Positions 55,985-63,741 of a stretch of DNA of 64,000 nucleotides are shown here, in pieces; within the stretch, counting starts at the first letter, position 1, and each line of letters starts with the position of its first letter. Origin of the DNA: Hyalangium gracile. GTDB taxonomy: Bacteria; Myxococcota; Myxococcia; Myxococcales; Myxococcaceae. The notes beneath the pieces were generated by a model. It saw only the letters and a list, made by a program, of their open reading frames with translations, was not told the origin of the DNA and did no database searches. The stretch spans positions 333,659-397,658 of the forward strand of contig NZ_JAHXBG010000010.1 of NCBI RefSeq assembly GCF_020103725.1, read 5' to 3'. A program made the position numbers and the translations under genes.

Positions 55985-56585
55985 CTAACGAAGGGGCAGC
56001 ACACGGAAGGCGATGTCCTGCTCGTAGCCCAGGCGGCGAGCCGTCTCCACGAAGCGCTCGGAGGCGATGATGGCCGTGGGGAAGTCCTCCAGCCGGAACG
56101 CATCCAGCTCTGGGGGAACAGAGGAGGCTCGCAGGATGAGCTCCTCCGGACGCTTCCACCCCTTGCGACCACACTTCGTGCAGGGCTCTGGTCGGTACTC
56201 CGGCAGGCAGTCCGGATGCGCCTGACCGCGAGGCAGCAGCTCCAGCTCGAGCAGCTCCGGCGGGTTCTTCTGGCGAAAGCGCAGCTCGGTGTGACAGCCC
56301 TTGAGGCCCTGGACTCCTTCGGCTTGCAGGCGCTCCAGCGCCTCGCGCCTCATCAGCAGCATCCACGAGGAGTACAGGAAGCATAGTCCTCCTCTAGCCG
56401 AGCCGTGTATTTCTCCTGATCCGGCAGGCGGGAGAGATCCACGGAGGGATAGGCATCCGAGAGGCCCACCCCAGACCGCATCACACTGGGGACAGTGCAC
56501 TCCAGGGAGAAACCATCGGCGCTCGACGTTGTGGGAGCCGGAATAGCGCGGCTCCTGGACCCCCTCCATGACGTAAGTAACGCAT
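55985..56585 (-). pseudogene. SitI6-like double-CXXC immunity gene, copy A, decayed
   Basis: Aligns with the intact copies B and C but carries a one-base insertion in codon 4 (ATGCGTTACTTAC versus ATGCGTTACTAC), a second one-base insertion near codon 43, and a 118-bp deletion after EEDYA that removes the middle of the protein. The second insertion and the deletion compensate each other, so the C-terminal part (FLYSSWMLLMRREALERLQ to the end, including PCTKCGRKGW) stays in one frame. The N-terminal CPQC motif is in the same frame as this tail, but scrambled sequence lies between. It lies 6 bases after the remnant toxin gene. Confidence 0.85.
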
Positions 56586-56591
56586 CGTCCC

Positions 56592-56786
56592 TCAGTAACC
56601 TCCAATGGGAGGAGGCTGCGTCCACTGACGCCAATACGGGACAACCGGACCGAAGAGCCCGAACTCATAGATGAGCTGTCCCGCATACCTCATGATTTCT
56701 TCCTTCGACGCTCCTCGGCCAGCTGCGAGGGCAGTGAGCCCGGCGCACAGCAGCAGCCACACCCAACCTCGAAGCACCTCGATCAT
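56592..56786 (-). pseudogene. SitA6-like toxin lipoprotein, copy A, internal deletion remnant
   Basis: 64-codon open frame. It joins the signal region (MIEVLRGWVWLLLCAGLTAL) directly to the last 47 residues of the toxin (ASKEEIMRYAGQLIYEF ... WTQPPPIGGY). About 175 codons found in copy B are missing, including the lipobox Cys and the whole KHHIFPQ nuclease region, so no toxin can be made. The remaining C-terminus is close to copy C and less like copy B. Confidence 0.85.
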
Positions 56787-56969
56787 GGCCCGCGAACGTA
56801 CCGCGTCACGGCCAGGCCGCATCCCGAACAGCAAGTTGCAAGCTCATCGCACGCACGGCGCGGCGCGCCATGAGAAACAGAGTAGGGAGCTTTTGCCAGC
56901 TCGGCGGAGAACTCCTACCCTGCTGGCCCCACTTCGCGAGGCTCCGTCTCCGGCCTCCGGGAGGTTTCC

Positions 56970-58349
56970 ATGCACTTGTTTTCCAGGACAGGGTGGCTGA
57001 CCGCCGCGACCTGTGCCGTGTTGCTCGGTGCCGGCGGTGAGGCCTTGGCCGCCGACGGCGTCGTCTTCGTCCACGGCACGGGCGACCAGACGCCGAGCTC
57101 GGCCACGAGCGGCTACTGGACGCAGTCGTCCATCGACACCATGCGCAATGGCCGGCCCTACCTCATCATCGGCTACCCGGGCGCCACGTGCGCCGGCTTC
57201 AGCCAGTGCAGCTGGGGCCCGATCGTCGATCAGATCGTCCCCTGGATGAACACCAACAACATCACCCGCTTCACCGTCATCACCCACTCGAATGGCTCGA
57301 GCCCGCTGCGGTACATGCTCGGCCACACCGGCGCGGTGAGCCCCAACGGCAACGTCGTCAACACGGTGACGAGCCGCATCTCCCAGGTCATCTTCATGGC
57401 GCCGGACCTCGCCGGCACGCCCCTGGCCAACCAGGTGACGACGAGCGGCTCCTTCCTGAACATCGCCAACAGCGTCGTCGAGTTCTTCGGTGGGGGCAGC
57501 TACAACAACCCCGCCGTGGTGCAGCAGCGCACCGACAACATGCGCGTCTACAACTCGAACGGCACCTTCGCGGGAGGCCAGGGTGCGACGACGGTGGGCG
57601 GCAAGCCCATCTCGGTGGTGCGCGGCAACCGCGTCTACGCCAACCTCTTCTCGAGCGACGCGCACTGCGGTGGCTACTTCTACACCATCGGCCTGAAGGC
57701 GGCGGCGCTGCTCGGCTGGGGCAGCTTCAACGCCGGCACGGACGGCTTCATCGGCAACGACAGCTCGGGCTACTTCGGCAACATCATCATCGACGACGGC
57801 CGCCTCAACCACCACCAGTCGCGCCGCAGCTGCCACAACAGCGGCAACCTGGTGGCGCAGAAGGTCGCCAGCGCGCCCATTCCGCCGCCCTCCAGCCAGA
57901 CGTACGCGCCGGAGACGAACGTGCAGGGCGCGGGGCTCGCCTGCAACAACTACTACTCGGGCTACGCCACGGACTTCATGACCAACCACACCGTGTGGAA
58001 GTACGGCTGCTCCAGCAGCATGCTCACCAACGGCTACCCCGAGCCCGACTGCCTCATCTCCTACGGCTACTCGAGCAGCTATCGCGTCCCGAGCACCGAG
58101 AGCTGGAACCCCTTCCTCAACCCGGCCTACTACCCGACCTGGAGCCAGGTCTGCCCCGACTCCTGGCACGGTGACGGCGTGTGCGACGCGTGCCTGGTGG
58201 CCAAGTACGGCTTCGATGCCACCACGGGCAGCGCGGGCGCCAACGACTGCGTGAAGGCGCCTCCGGGAGGCTCCAACTGGTGTGGAGACCTCGCCTACGA
58301 CACCTACTGGGGTGTCCATAACTACGCCGTCGTCCAGGCGCTTCACTGA
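56970..58349 (+). CDS. secreted lipase-like alpha/beta hydrolase
   Basis: 459-aa exported protein with a signal peptide ending GGEALA. VVFVHGTGD is the oxyanion region and FTVITHSNGSSPLRYM the nucleophile elbow (Ser in THSNG). Later parts are Cys- and Tyr-rich (CSSSMLTNGYPEPDCLISYG; CPDSWHGDGVCDACLV), likely disulfide-bonded. Fits an extracellular lipase or esterase. It is followed after 20 bases by the 459-aa partner gene and lies inside the Sit array, on the opposite strand. Confidence 0.8.
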   Translation: MHLFSRTGWLTAATCAVLLGAGGEALAADGVVFVHGTGDQTPSSATSGYWTQSSIDTMRNGRPYLIIGYPGATCAGFSQCSWGPIVDQIVPWMNTNNITRFTVITHSNGSSPLRYMLGHTGAVSPNGNVVNTVTSRISQVIFMAPDLAGTPLANQVTTSGSFLNIANSVVEFFGGGSYNNPAVVQQRTDNMRVYNSNGTFAGGQGATTVGGKPISVVRGNRVYANLFSSDAHCGGYFYTIGLKAAALLGWGSFNAGTDGFIGNDSSGYFGNIIIDDGRLNHHQSRRSCHNSGNLVAQKVASAPIPPPSSQTYAPETNVQGAGLACNNYYSGYATDFMTNHTVWKYGCSSSMLTNGYPEPDCLISYGYSSSYRVPSTESWNPFLNPAYYPTWSQVCPDSWHGDGVCDACLVAKYGFDATTGSAGANDCVKAPPGGSNWCGDLAYDTYWGVHNYAVVQALH

Positions 58350-58369
58350 GCCCGAGCCGGAGAACGCAC

Positions 58370-59749
58370 ATGAACGCTCATCGTTCCTTCCTCAAGTCCG
58401 CCGGCCTGTCGCTGGCGGTGATCTTCCTCGGGGGATTCACCCCGGAGCCCGCCGTGAACACCAAGCTGCGCACCACCGCGGGTGTCACGCCCGCCACGGG
58501 GGACGTGGCCCCTGGCCGCCTGTTTGCCCGAGACGTCCGAGAGGGCATCGGCCCGGGCCGCGTCTCGGTGTCCAACCCCACCGCGCCCCAGCCGCTCGCG
58601 GCGCCCATCGCGCCTGAGACGCGGCGCTCGAAGCACACCGTGCTGCACGTAGCCCCGGGCTCGGCGGCCACGCAGCTGGAGCTGCCCATCACCGCGCCCG
58701 AGGACGCCTGGGTGATGCTCATCCCCAAGGGCAACGATGCGAAGGTGGGCGAGGACGCGCTGCGAGACGTGGCGATGTTCGACCCGCGGGGCGTGCGCGC
58801 GGACGTTCGGGCGGCGCGCGATGGGAGCGCGCAGCTCGGCGCGGATGAGGACCGGCTCAAGGCCGAGGGCGTCACCAGGCCCATCTCGATGCTGCGCATG
58901 AGCCGCGACATGGGCCGGGGGCTCTACAAGCTCCAGGTGGGGCCCAAGGCGGCCAAGGTGGGCCTGGCCATCGAGATTCGTGAGCCCTCCTCGTCCACGG
59001 AGCTGGCCATCACGGCGTCGGCGATGCAGCTCTCTCCGGATGCCGAGGGCTACGTGACGGTAGCCCTGCAGTCCGACGGGGTGCTGGAGAAGGTGAACGT
59101 CGAGGCCTCGCTGTTGAACCCGCGCTATGAGCGCGTCCGGACGGTGCCGGTGGTGAAGGTGGGCAAGGAGTACCGCGTCATGGTGTCGCGAGCCATGACG
59201 GACCGGGACGAGCCGGGCACGTGGATGGTGGAGGTGCACGCGACGGGCCTTGCGGGAGGCCAGCCCTTCGATCGGCTGGAGCAGACCGCCTTCGGCTTCG
59301 TGGTGCCTACGGCGCGCATCGCCTCGGTGGGGCGCGAGCGGCTGGTGCGAGACGCGAGCGGCCGGGTGGCGGCGCTCGAGGTGGACGTGGTGGTGGAGAG
59401 CCAGGGGCTCGACCGCTACGAGGTGACGGGGACGCTGGTGGCGACGGACAAGAAGGGCGTGGAGCGGACGGTGGCCGAGGCCCAGGTGACGGACCAGCTC
59501 GGCTCGGGCTCTCACGTGCTGACGCTGCGCTTCGACGCGGGGCACGCGGGGCTGTCGCGGCTCGGCGGCAGCTACGCGCTGCGGGGGCTGCAGCTCTACT
59601 CGCTCGGCACCAACACGCTGTACCACCGGCTGAACCGGGGGCTGGAGGTCCGCTTCCCGGCGGTGCGCGTCGACGAGCTGGCGGCTCCTGAGATGACGCC
59701 CGCCATCGAGATGATGCTGAACGCGGGCGCGTTCAACGTCACGGAGTAG
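58370..59749 (+). CDS. exported protein, partner of the lipase-like gene (DUF4785-like?)
   Basis: 459-aa protein with a signal peptide (MNAHRSFLKSAGLSLAVIFL). It has repeated strand-rich regions: VLHVAPGSAATQLELPITAP, MLRMSRDMGRGLYKLQVGP, VNVEASLLNPRYERVR and TGTLVATDKKGVERTVAEAQ. No catalytic motif is visible. Its spacing (20 bases after the lipase gene) suggests co-expression and possibly a chaperone, inhibitor or surface partner role. DUF4785 is only a guess. Confidence 0.6.
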   Translation: MNAHRSFLKSAGLSLAVIFLGGFTPEPAVNTKLRTTAGVTPATGDVAPGRLFARDVREGIGPGRVSVSNPTAPQPLAAPIAPETRRSKHTVLHVAPGSAATQLELPITAPEDAWVMLIPKGNDAKVGEDALRDVAMFDPRGVRADVRAARDGSAQLGADEDRLKAEGVTRPISMLRMSRDMGRGLYKLQVGPKAAKVGLAIEIREPSSSTELAITASAMQLSPDAEGYVTVALQSDGVLEKVNVEASLLNPRYERVRTVPVVKVGKEYRVMVSRAMTDRDEPGTWMVEVHATGLAGGQPFDRLEQTAFGFVVPTARIASVGRERLVRDASGRVAALEVDVVVESQGLDRYEVTGTLVATDKKGVERTVAEAQVTDQLGSGSHVLTLRFDAGHAGLSRLGGSYALRGLQLYSLGTNTLYHRLNRGLEVRFPAVRVDELAAPEMTPAIEMMLNAGAFNVTE

Positions 59750-59820
59750 CGGGGGCCACGAACCTCCCCTGTGCCTCTCCGGAAGCCAGCGGGGCGCCCT
59801 CGGGCGCTCCCGTGTCCGCG

Positions 59821-60537
59821 CTACCGGAGAGGCAACTCGCGGAAGAGGATGTCCTGCTCGTAGCCCAGGCGCCGAACCGTCTCCACGAAGCGCTCGGAGG
59901 CGATGATGGCCGTGGGGAAGTCCTCCAATCGGAACGCATCCAGCTCTGGGGGAACAGAGGAGGCTCGCAGGATGAGCTCCTCCGGACGCTTCCACCCCTT
60001 GCGGCCACACTTCGTGCAGGGCTCTGGCCGGTACTCTGGCAGGCAGTCCGGATGCGCCTGGCCGCGAGGCAGCAGCTCCAGCTCGAGCAGCTCTGGCGGG
60101 TTCTTCTGGCGAAAGCGCAGCTCGGTGCGACAGCCCTTCAGGCCCTGGACTCCTTCGGCTTGCAAGCGCTCCAGCGCCTCGCGTCTCATCAGCAGCAGCC
60201 ACGAGGAGTACAGGAAGAAGGGGCCGAACTCCCCCTGAGCGGTGCCTGTGAGCGGCCCCAGCTCCGTGCCTGGCCACAGGGGAACACCGGGAGGAACCAG
60301 GGGGCGCACCTGCTCTCGCAGCCGCTCGAACTCAGCGTAGTTCTCCTCCAACCGGGCCGTGTACTTCTCCTGATCCGGCAGGCGGGAGAGGTCCACGGAG
60401 GGATAGGCATCGACGTTGCTGGACCAGACTGCATCACACTGAGGGCAGTGCACTCCAGGCAGCCCCCACCGATGCTCAGCCCAATAGGAGCCAGAGTAAC
60501 GTGGCTCTCGTACACCATCGACCTGGTAGTAGCGCAT
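59821..60537 (-). CDS. SitI6-type double-CXXC immunity protein, copy B
   Basis: 238-aa soluble protein. It carries VHCPQCDAVW near residue 31 and PCTKCGRKGW near residue 174, the double CXXC(G) motif of the myxobacterial SitI6 immunity family. The start at 60537 has a GGTGAGG just upstream and lies 5 bases after the stop of the toxin gene, giving a tight operon. The first 45 residues differ clearly from copies A and C (QVDGVREPRYSGSYWAEHRW), whereas the rest is almost identical to copy C. It is predicted to neutralise the adjacent toxin. Confidence 0.9.
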   Translation of the reverse strand: MRYYQVDGVREPRYSGSYWAEHRWGLPGVHCPQCDAVWSSNVDAYPSVDLSRLPDQEKYTARLEENYAEFERLREQVRPLVPPGVPLWPGTELGPLTGTAQGEFGPFFLYSSWLLLMRREALERLQAEGVQGLKGCRTELRFRQKNPPELLELELLPRGQAHPDCLPEYRPEPCTKCGRKGWKRPEELILRASSVPPELDAFRLEDFPTAIIASERFVETVRRLGYEQDILFRELPLR

Positions 60538-60542
60538 GGCCC

Positions 60543-61265
60543 TCACCAGTTTCCGACGGGCGGCGGCTGCGTCCACCGGCGGTAATACGGGACAACCGGA
60601 CCGAGCAGCTGGAATTCATAGAGAAGCTGCCCTGCGTACCGGAAGATCTCTTCTTTCGGGGCATCAAAGTGAGCTTGCTGGTACTTCCGCCATGCCTCGT
60701 TCCACGCTCCTCCCGAGGGCGGCGGATGGTGGATCCGCCGATGTACATCCACCAGCAGCGGCATCGTGTAGTCGTGGACGTTGATGCCCTTGGAGGCAAA
60801 CCACCTCTTGAGGCCAGGCTCCTGCGGAAAGATGTGGTGCTTCTCATGGGGCTTGCGCCACTCCTCCGCCCACTGCTCCAACAGCTTCTTCTGGCTGGGC
60901 AGCGGCTCGGGCTTGGGCCCCCACGGGATGATGAAGACGGGCTGCGAGGGCTTGGGTAACCCATCCGCACTGCCCCAGTACCTCTGCGCCGTGCCCCCGG
61001 GAATGGGTAGCACCATGCCACCGGTGCGCGCGGGCACCACCTGCCCCACCTGCAGCAGTCCCATCACCTCGCGGCATCGGTACAGACCGCACTGCTGACC
61101 GTCACACAGCGGCAGCAGGCTCTCCTCCTCCGCGCATAGTTCCTCGAAGGAGGCAACTCTCTCCCCCTCCTCGACCTCCTCACCCAGCGAAACCTGCGTT
61201 GACGCGCACGCCGTGAGCCCGGCGCACAACAGCAGCCACACCCAACCTCGAAACACTTCGACCAT
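60543..61265 (-). CDS. SitA6-type polymorphic toxin lipoprotein, copy B
   Basis: 240-aa lipoprotein; signal VEVFRGWVWLLLCAGLTAC. A Cys-rich region (PLCDGQQCGLYRCREV) is followed by a linker with PLPSQKKLLEQW. The C-terminal domain has PHEKHHIFPQEPGLKRWF, DYTMPLLVDVHRRIHHP and GGAWNEAWRKYQ, a His-rich nuclease-like layout seen in SitA6 toxins. In Myxococcus such lipoproteins move between cells by outer-membrane exchange and poison recipients lacking the matching immunity protein. This copy is complete and probably active. The start at 61265 is set by the signal peptide. Confidence 0.88.
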   Translation of the reverse strand: MVEVFRGWVWLLLCAGLTACASTQVSLGEEVEEGERVASFEELCAEEESLLPLCDGQQCGLYRCREVMGLLQVGQVVPARTGGMVLPIPGGTAQRYWGSADGLPKPSQPVFIIPWGPKPEPLPSQKKLLEQWAEEWRKPHEKHHIFPQEPGLKRWFASKGINVHDYTMPLLVDVHRRIHHPPPSGGAWNEAWRKYQQAHFDAPKEEIFRYAGQLLYEFQLLGPVVPYYRRWTQPPPVGNW

Positions 61266-61330
61266 GGGCCGCCAACATACCTCGCCTTGGATGGGCCACG
61301 GGCTCCACTCCAACAAACCCTTCGGACGGC

Positions 61331-62047
61331 CTACCGCAGAGGCAGCTCACGGAAGGCGATGTCCTGCTCGTAGCCCAGGCGTCTGGCCGTTTCCACGAAG
61401 CGCTCGGAGGCGACGATGGCAGTCATGAAGTCCTCCAGGCGGAACGCATCCAGCTCCGGGGGAACGGAGGAGGCTCTCAGGATGAGCTCCTCCGGACGCT
61501 TCCACCCCTTGCGGCCGCACTTCGTGCAGGGCTCTGGCCGGTACTCCGGCAGGCATTCGGGATGCGCCTGGCCGCGAGGCAGCAGTTCCAGCTCGAGCAG
61601 CTCTGGCGGGTTCTTCTGGCGAAAGCGCAGCTCGGTGCGACAGCCCTTCAGGCCCTGGACTCCTTCGGCTTGCAAGCGCTCCAGCGCCTCGCGTCTCATC
61701 AGCAGCATCCATGAGGAGTACAGGAAGAAAGGGCCGAACTCGCCCTGAGCGGTGCCTGTGAGCGGCCCCAGCTCCGTGCCTGGCCAGAGGGGAACACCGG
61801 CGGGAACGAGGGGGCGCACCTGCTCTCGCAGCCTCTCGAATTCGGCATAGTCCTCCTCCAGCCGGGCCGTGTATTTCTTCTGATCCGGAAGGCGGGAGAG
61901 GTCCACGGAGGGATAGGCATCCGAGAGACCACCCCAGGTGGCATCACACTGGGGGCAGTGCACTCCGGGGAGGAACCATCGGCGCTCAGCGTTGTGGGAG
62001 CCAGAATGACGCGGCTCCTGGACACCCTCCATGACGTAGTAACGCAT
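61331..62047 (-). CDS. SitI6-type double-CXXC immunity protein, copy C
   Basis: 238 aa, intact, with CPQCDATW and CTKCGRKGW. It begins 6 bases after the end of a broken toxin gene, so it is now an orphan immunity gene. Its N-terminal region (VMEGVQEPRHSGSHNAERRW) matches decayed copy A and not copy B. From about residue 48 to the end it is nearly identical to copy B, and it lies exactly 1,510 bases from it, indicating a recent duplication or gene conversion. Confidence 0.88.
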   Translation of the reverse strand: MRYYVMEGVQEPRHSGSHNAERRWFLPGVHCPQCDATWGGLSDAYPSVDLSRLPDQKKYTARLEEDYAEFERLREQVRPLVPAGVPLWPGTELGPLTGTAQGEFGPFFLYSSWMLLMRREALERLQAEGVQGLKGCRTELRFRQKNPPELLELELLPRGQAHPECLPEYRPEPCTKCGRKGWKRPEELILRASSVPPELDAFRLEDFMTAIVASERFVETARRLGYEQDIAFRELPLR

Positions 62048-62370
62048 CGCCCCTCAGTAACCACCAATGGGAGGAGGCTGCGTCCACTGACGCCAATACG
62101 GGACAACCGGACCGAAGAGCGCAAACTCATAGATGAGCTGTCTCGCATATCTCATGATTTCTTCCTTCGACGCTCCTGCATGGTCCTTCTTGTACTTCCG
62201 CCATGCTTCATTTCACGAGCCACCCGCGGGAGGAGGTCGGTGGATGCTCCCATGAAATCCTACCTCCAGGGGAATCGTGTACTCGTGGATGTTGATGTCC
62301 TTGAGCGCAAACTAGTGGAGTGTCCGACAAGTCCTTGGACATAGTCGCGGGGGATGAATAGCTCTGGTGG

Positions 62371-62730
62371 ATGAGGAGACGCCCTCCGCGACTCATCCAC
62401 CTGTCGCCCGAAGAGACCGCTCTGCTTGAGGACCTGGTGCGAGATGGGCGCACCGAGCAGCGAGTGGCTCGCCGTGCGCGAATCCTGCTGGCGATGAGCA
62501 ACCCGGACACCATCGTCTCGGAGTTGGCCGACCACCTTGAGCAAGACCGCAGGACCATATGGGCCCTGTGTCGTCGCTTCGAGGCACATGGGGTGGAGGC
62601 TGTAGAAGATGCTCCCCGTTCCGGTCGGCCGCAGGAGCTTTCCCCCCCTCCAGCGAGTGGAAGTGGAGCGACTGGCCTGCTGCGAACCGGCCGGCGTCGG
62701 GCTGCACATGACCCACTGGTCCACTCGTAG
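62371..62730 (+). CDS. IS630 transposase, N-terminal helix-turn-helix reading frame
   Basis: Frame one of the transposase: LSPEETALLEDLVRDGR, RVARRARILLAMSNPD and the HTH region LEQDRRTIWALCRRFEAHGV, then APRSGRPQELSP. Beyond about 62646 this frame loses similarity; the continuation lies in the +1 frame. The switch falls in a run of seven C residues (62642-62648). Confidence 0.85.
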   Translation: MRRRPPRLIHLSPEETALLEDLVRDGRTEQRVARRARILLAMSNPDTIVSELADHLEQDRRTIWALCRRFEAHGVEAVEDAPRSGRPQELSPPPASGSGATGLLRTGRRRAAHDPLVHS

Positions 62731-63490
62731 TCTGGCGCGTGCCGCCCAGCTGCGGGGGATCGCCCCCACCATCTCCCACTCCACCGTCGCGCTCATCCTC
62801 CGCGATGCCGAGTTGCAGCCGCACCGCTCGCGCTACTGGAAGACGCCGATTCCAGACGACACCTTTCGTGCCAAGGCCGCCAAGGTCCTCTGGTGCTACG
62901 AGAATGCTCACGCCCTGGCAGAGCGAGGCGAGGTAGTGCTGTGCGTGGACGAGAAGCCCAACATTCAAGCTCTGCAGCGGCGCTGTCCCACCCGCCCGAT
63001 GAGGCCCGGCCTCATCCAGCGGCAGGAGTTCGAGTACGTGCGGCACGGCACGGTGAACTTCCTGGCCAAGCTGGTGGTGCATACCGGCAAGATGCACGGC
63101 TGGTGTCTGGAGCACAACGACAGCGCCAGCCTGCGGGCGGTCCTGCCCGAATTGTTGTGGGAACACCGCGATGCGCGTCGCATTCACCTCATCTGGGATG
63201 AGGGCTCCAGCCACATTGCCCACCCGACGCGTTCGTTCCTCAGCAACTACTACCCTCAGGTTCGAGTGCTCTTCACTCCGGCTCATGCCTCCTGGCTCGA
63301 CCAAGCCGAGTTGCTGCTGCGCGCCTTCGGGGCGCGCTACCTTCAGCGAGGCGACTGGGCCAGCCGCTCCCACCTCATCGAGCACCTCAACGCCAGCTGG
63401 CCTGAGTACAACCGTCTCTATGCCCACCCGTTCACTTGGTCCTGGACTCGGACCAAGATGCACCGGTGGGTGGACCGTCACCAGTCCTGA
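62639..63490 (+). CDS. IS630 transposase, C-terminal DDE reading frame
   Basis: Frame two carries the catalytic part: VVLCVDEKPNIQAL (first Asp), IHLIWDEGSSHIAHP (second Asp) and HASWLDQAELLLRAF (Glu), ending WVDRHQS. It begins within the C-run at the end of frame one, as PLQRVEVERLACCEP. The stop lies inside the right inverted repeat. Fused to frame one it would give about 372 aa, normal for the family. The shift needed is +1: a one-base insertion mutation or ribosomal/transcriptional slippage are both possible. Confidence 0.85.
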   Translation, partial: FPPLQRVEVERLACCEPAGVGLHMTHWSTRSLARAAQLRGIAPTISHSTVALILRDAELQPHRSRYWKTPIPDDTFRAKAAKVLWCYENAHALAERGEVVLCVDEKPNIQALQRRCPTRPMRPGLIQRQEFEYVRHGTVNFLAKLVVHTGKMHGWCLEHNDSASLRAVLPELLWEHRDARRIHLIWDEGSSHIAHPTRSFLSNYYPQVRVLFTPAHASWLDQAELLLRAFGARYLQRGDWASRSHLIEHLNASWPEYNRLYAHPFTWSWTRTKMHRWVDRHQS

Positions 63491-63741
63491 CTATGTCCAA
63501 AAACTTCGCGGACACTCCACTAGGCTTTCAGGTCTGGCTCCTGTGGGAAGATGTGGTACTTCTCATGGGGCCTGCGCCACTCCGCCGCCCATTGCTCCAA
63601 CAACTTCTTCTGGCTGGGCAGCAACTCGGGCTTGGGCTCCCACGGAATGATGGGCTGCGAAGGCTTGGGTAGCCCGTCCGCACTGCCACAGTACCTCTGC
63701 GCCGTGCCTCCGGGATGGGCAGCACCATGCCGCTGGTCTAG

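Larger units (their letters stand above)
62313..63522. mobile_element. IS630-family insertion sequence with TA target duplication
   Basis: The 1,206-bp element (62315-63520) is bounded by TA on both sides (62313-62314 and 63521-63522). The inverted ends (62315-62346 and 63489-63520) match at 28 of 32 positions; both begin GTGGAGTGTCCG. Removing the element and one TA rejoins the toxin sequence of copy C without loss, in register with copy B. A TA duplication and the HTH-plus-DDE coding layout are typical of IS630. Confidence 0.95.
62054..63741 (-). pseudogene. SitA6-type toxin lipoprotein, copy C, broken by IS insertion and stop codons
   Basis: Two pieces of toxin sequence flank the insertion element. 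The right piece (63523-63741) encodes SADGLPKPSQPIIPWEPKPE and HEKYHIFPQEPDLKA; the left piece (62054-62312) encodes FALKDINIHEYTIPLEV to WTQPPPIGGY. Besides the element there is a one-base deletion just after MVLPIP, a TAG at a Trp position at the insertion point, and a TGA at another Trp position (GGS-stop-NEAWRKY versus GGAWNEAWRKY in copy B). The N-terminal signal region is missing to the right of 63742. No functional toxin can be made. Confidence 0.88.
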
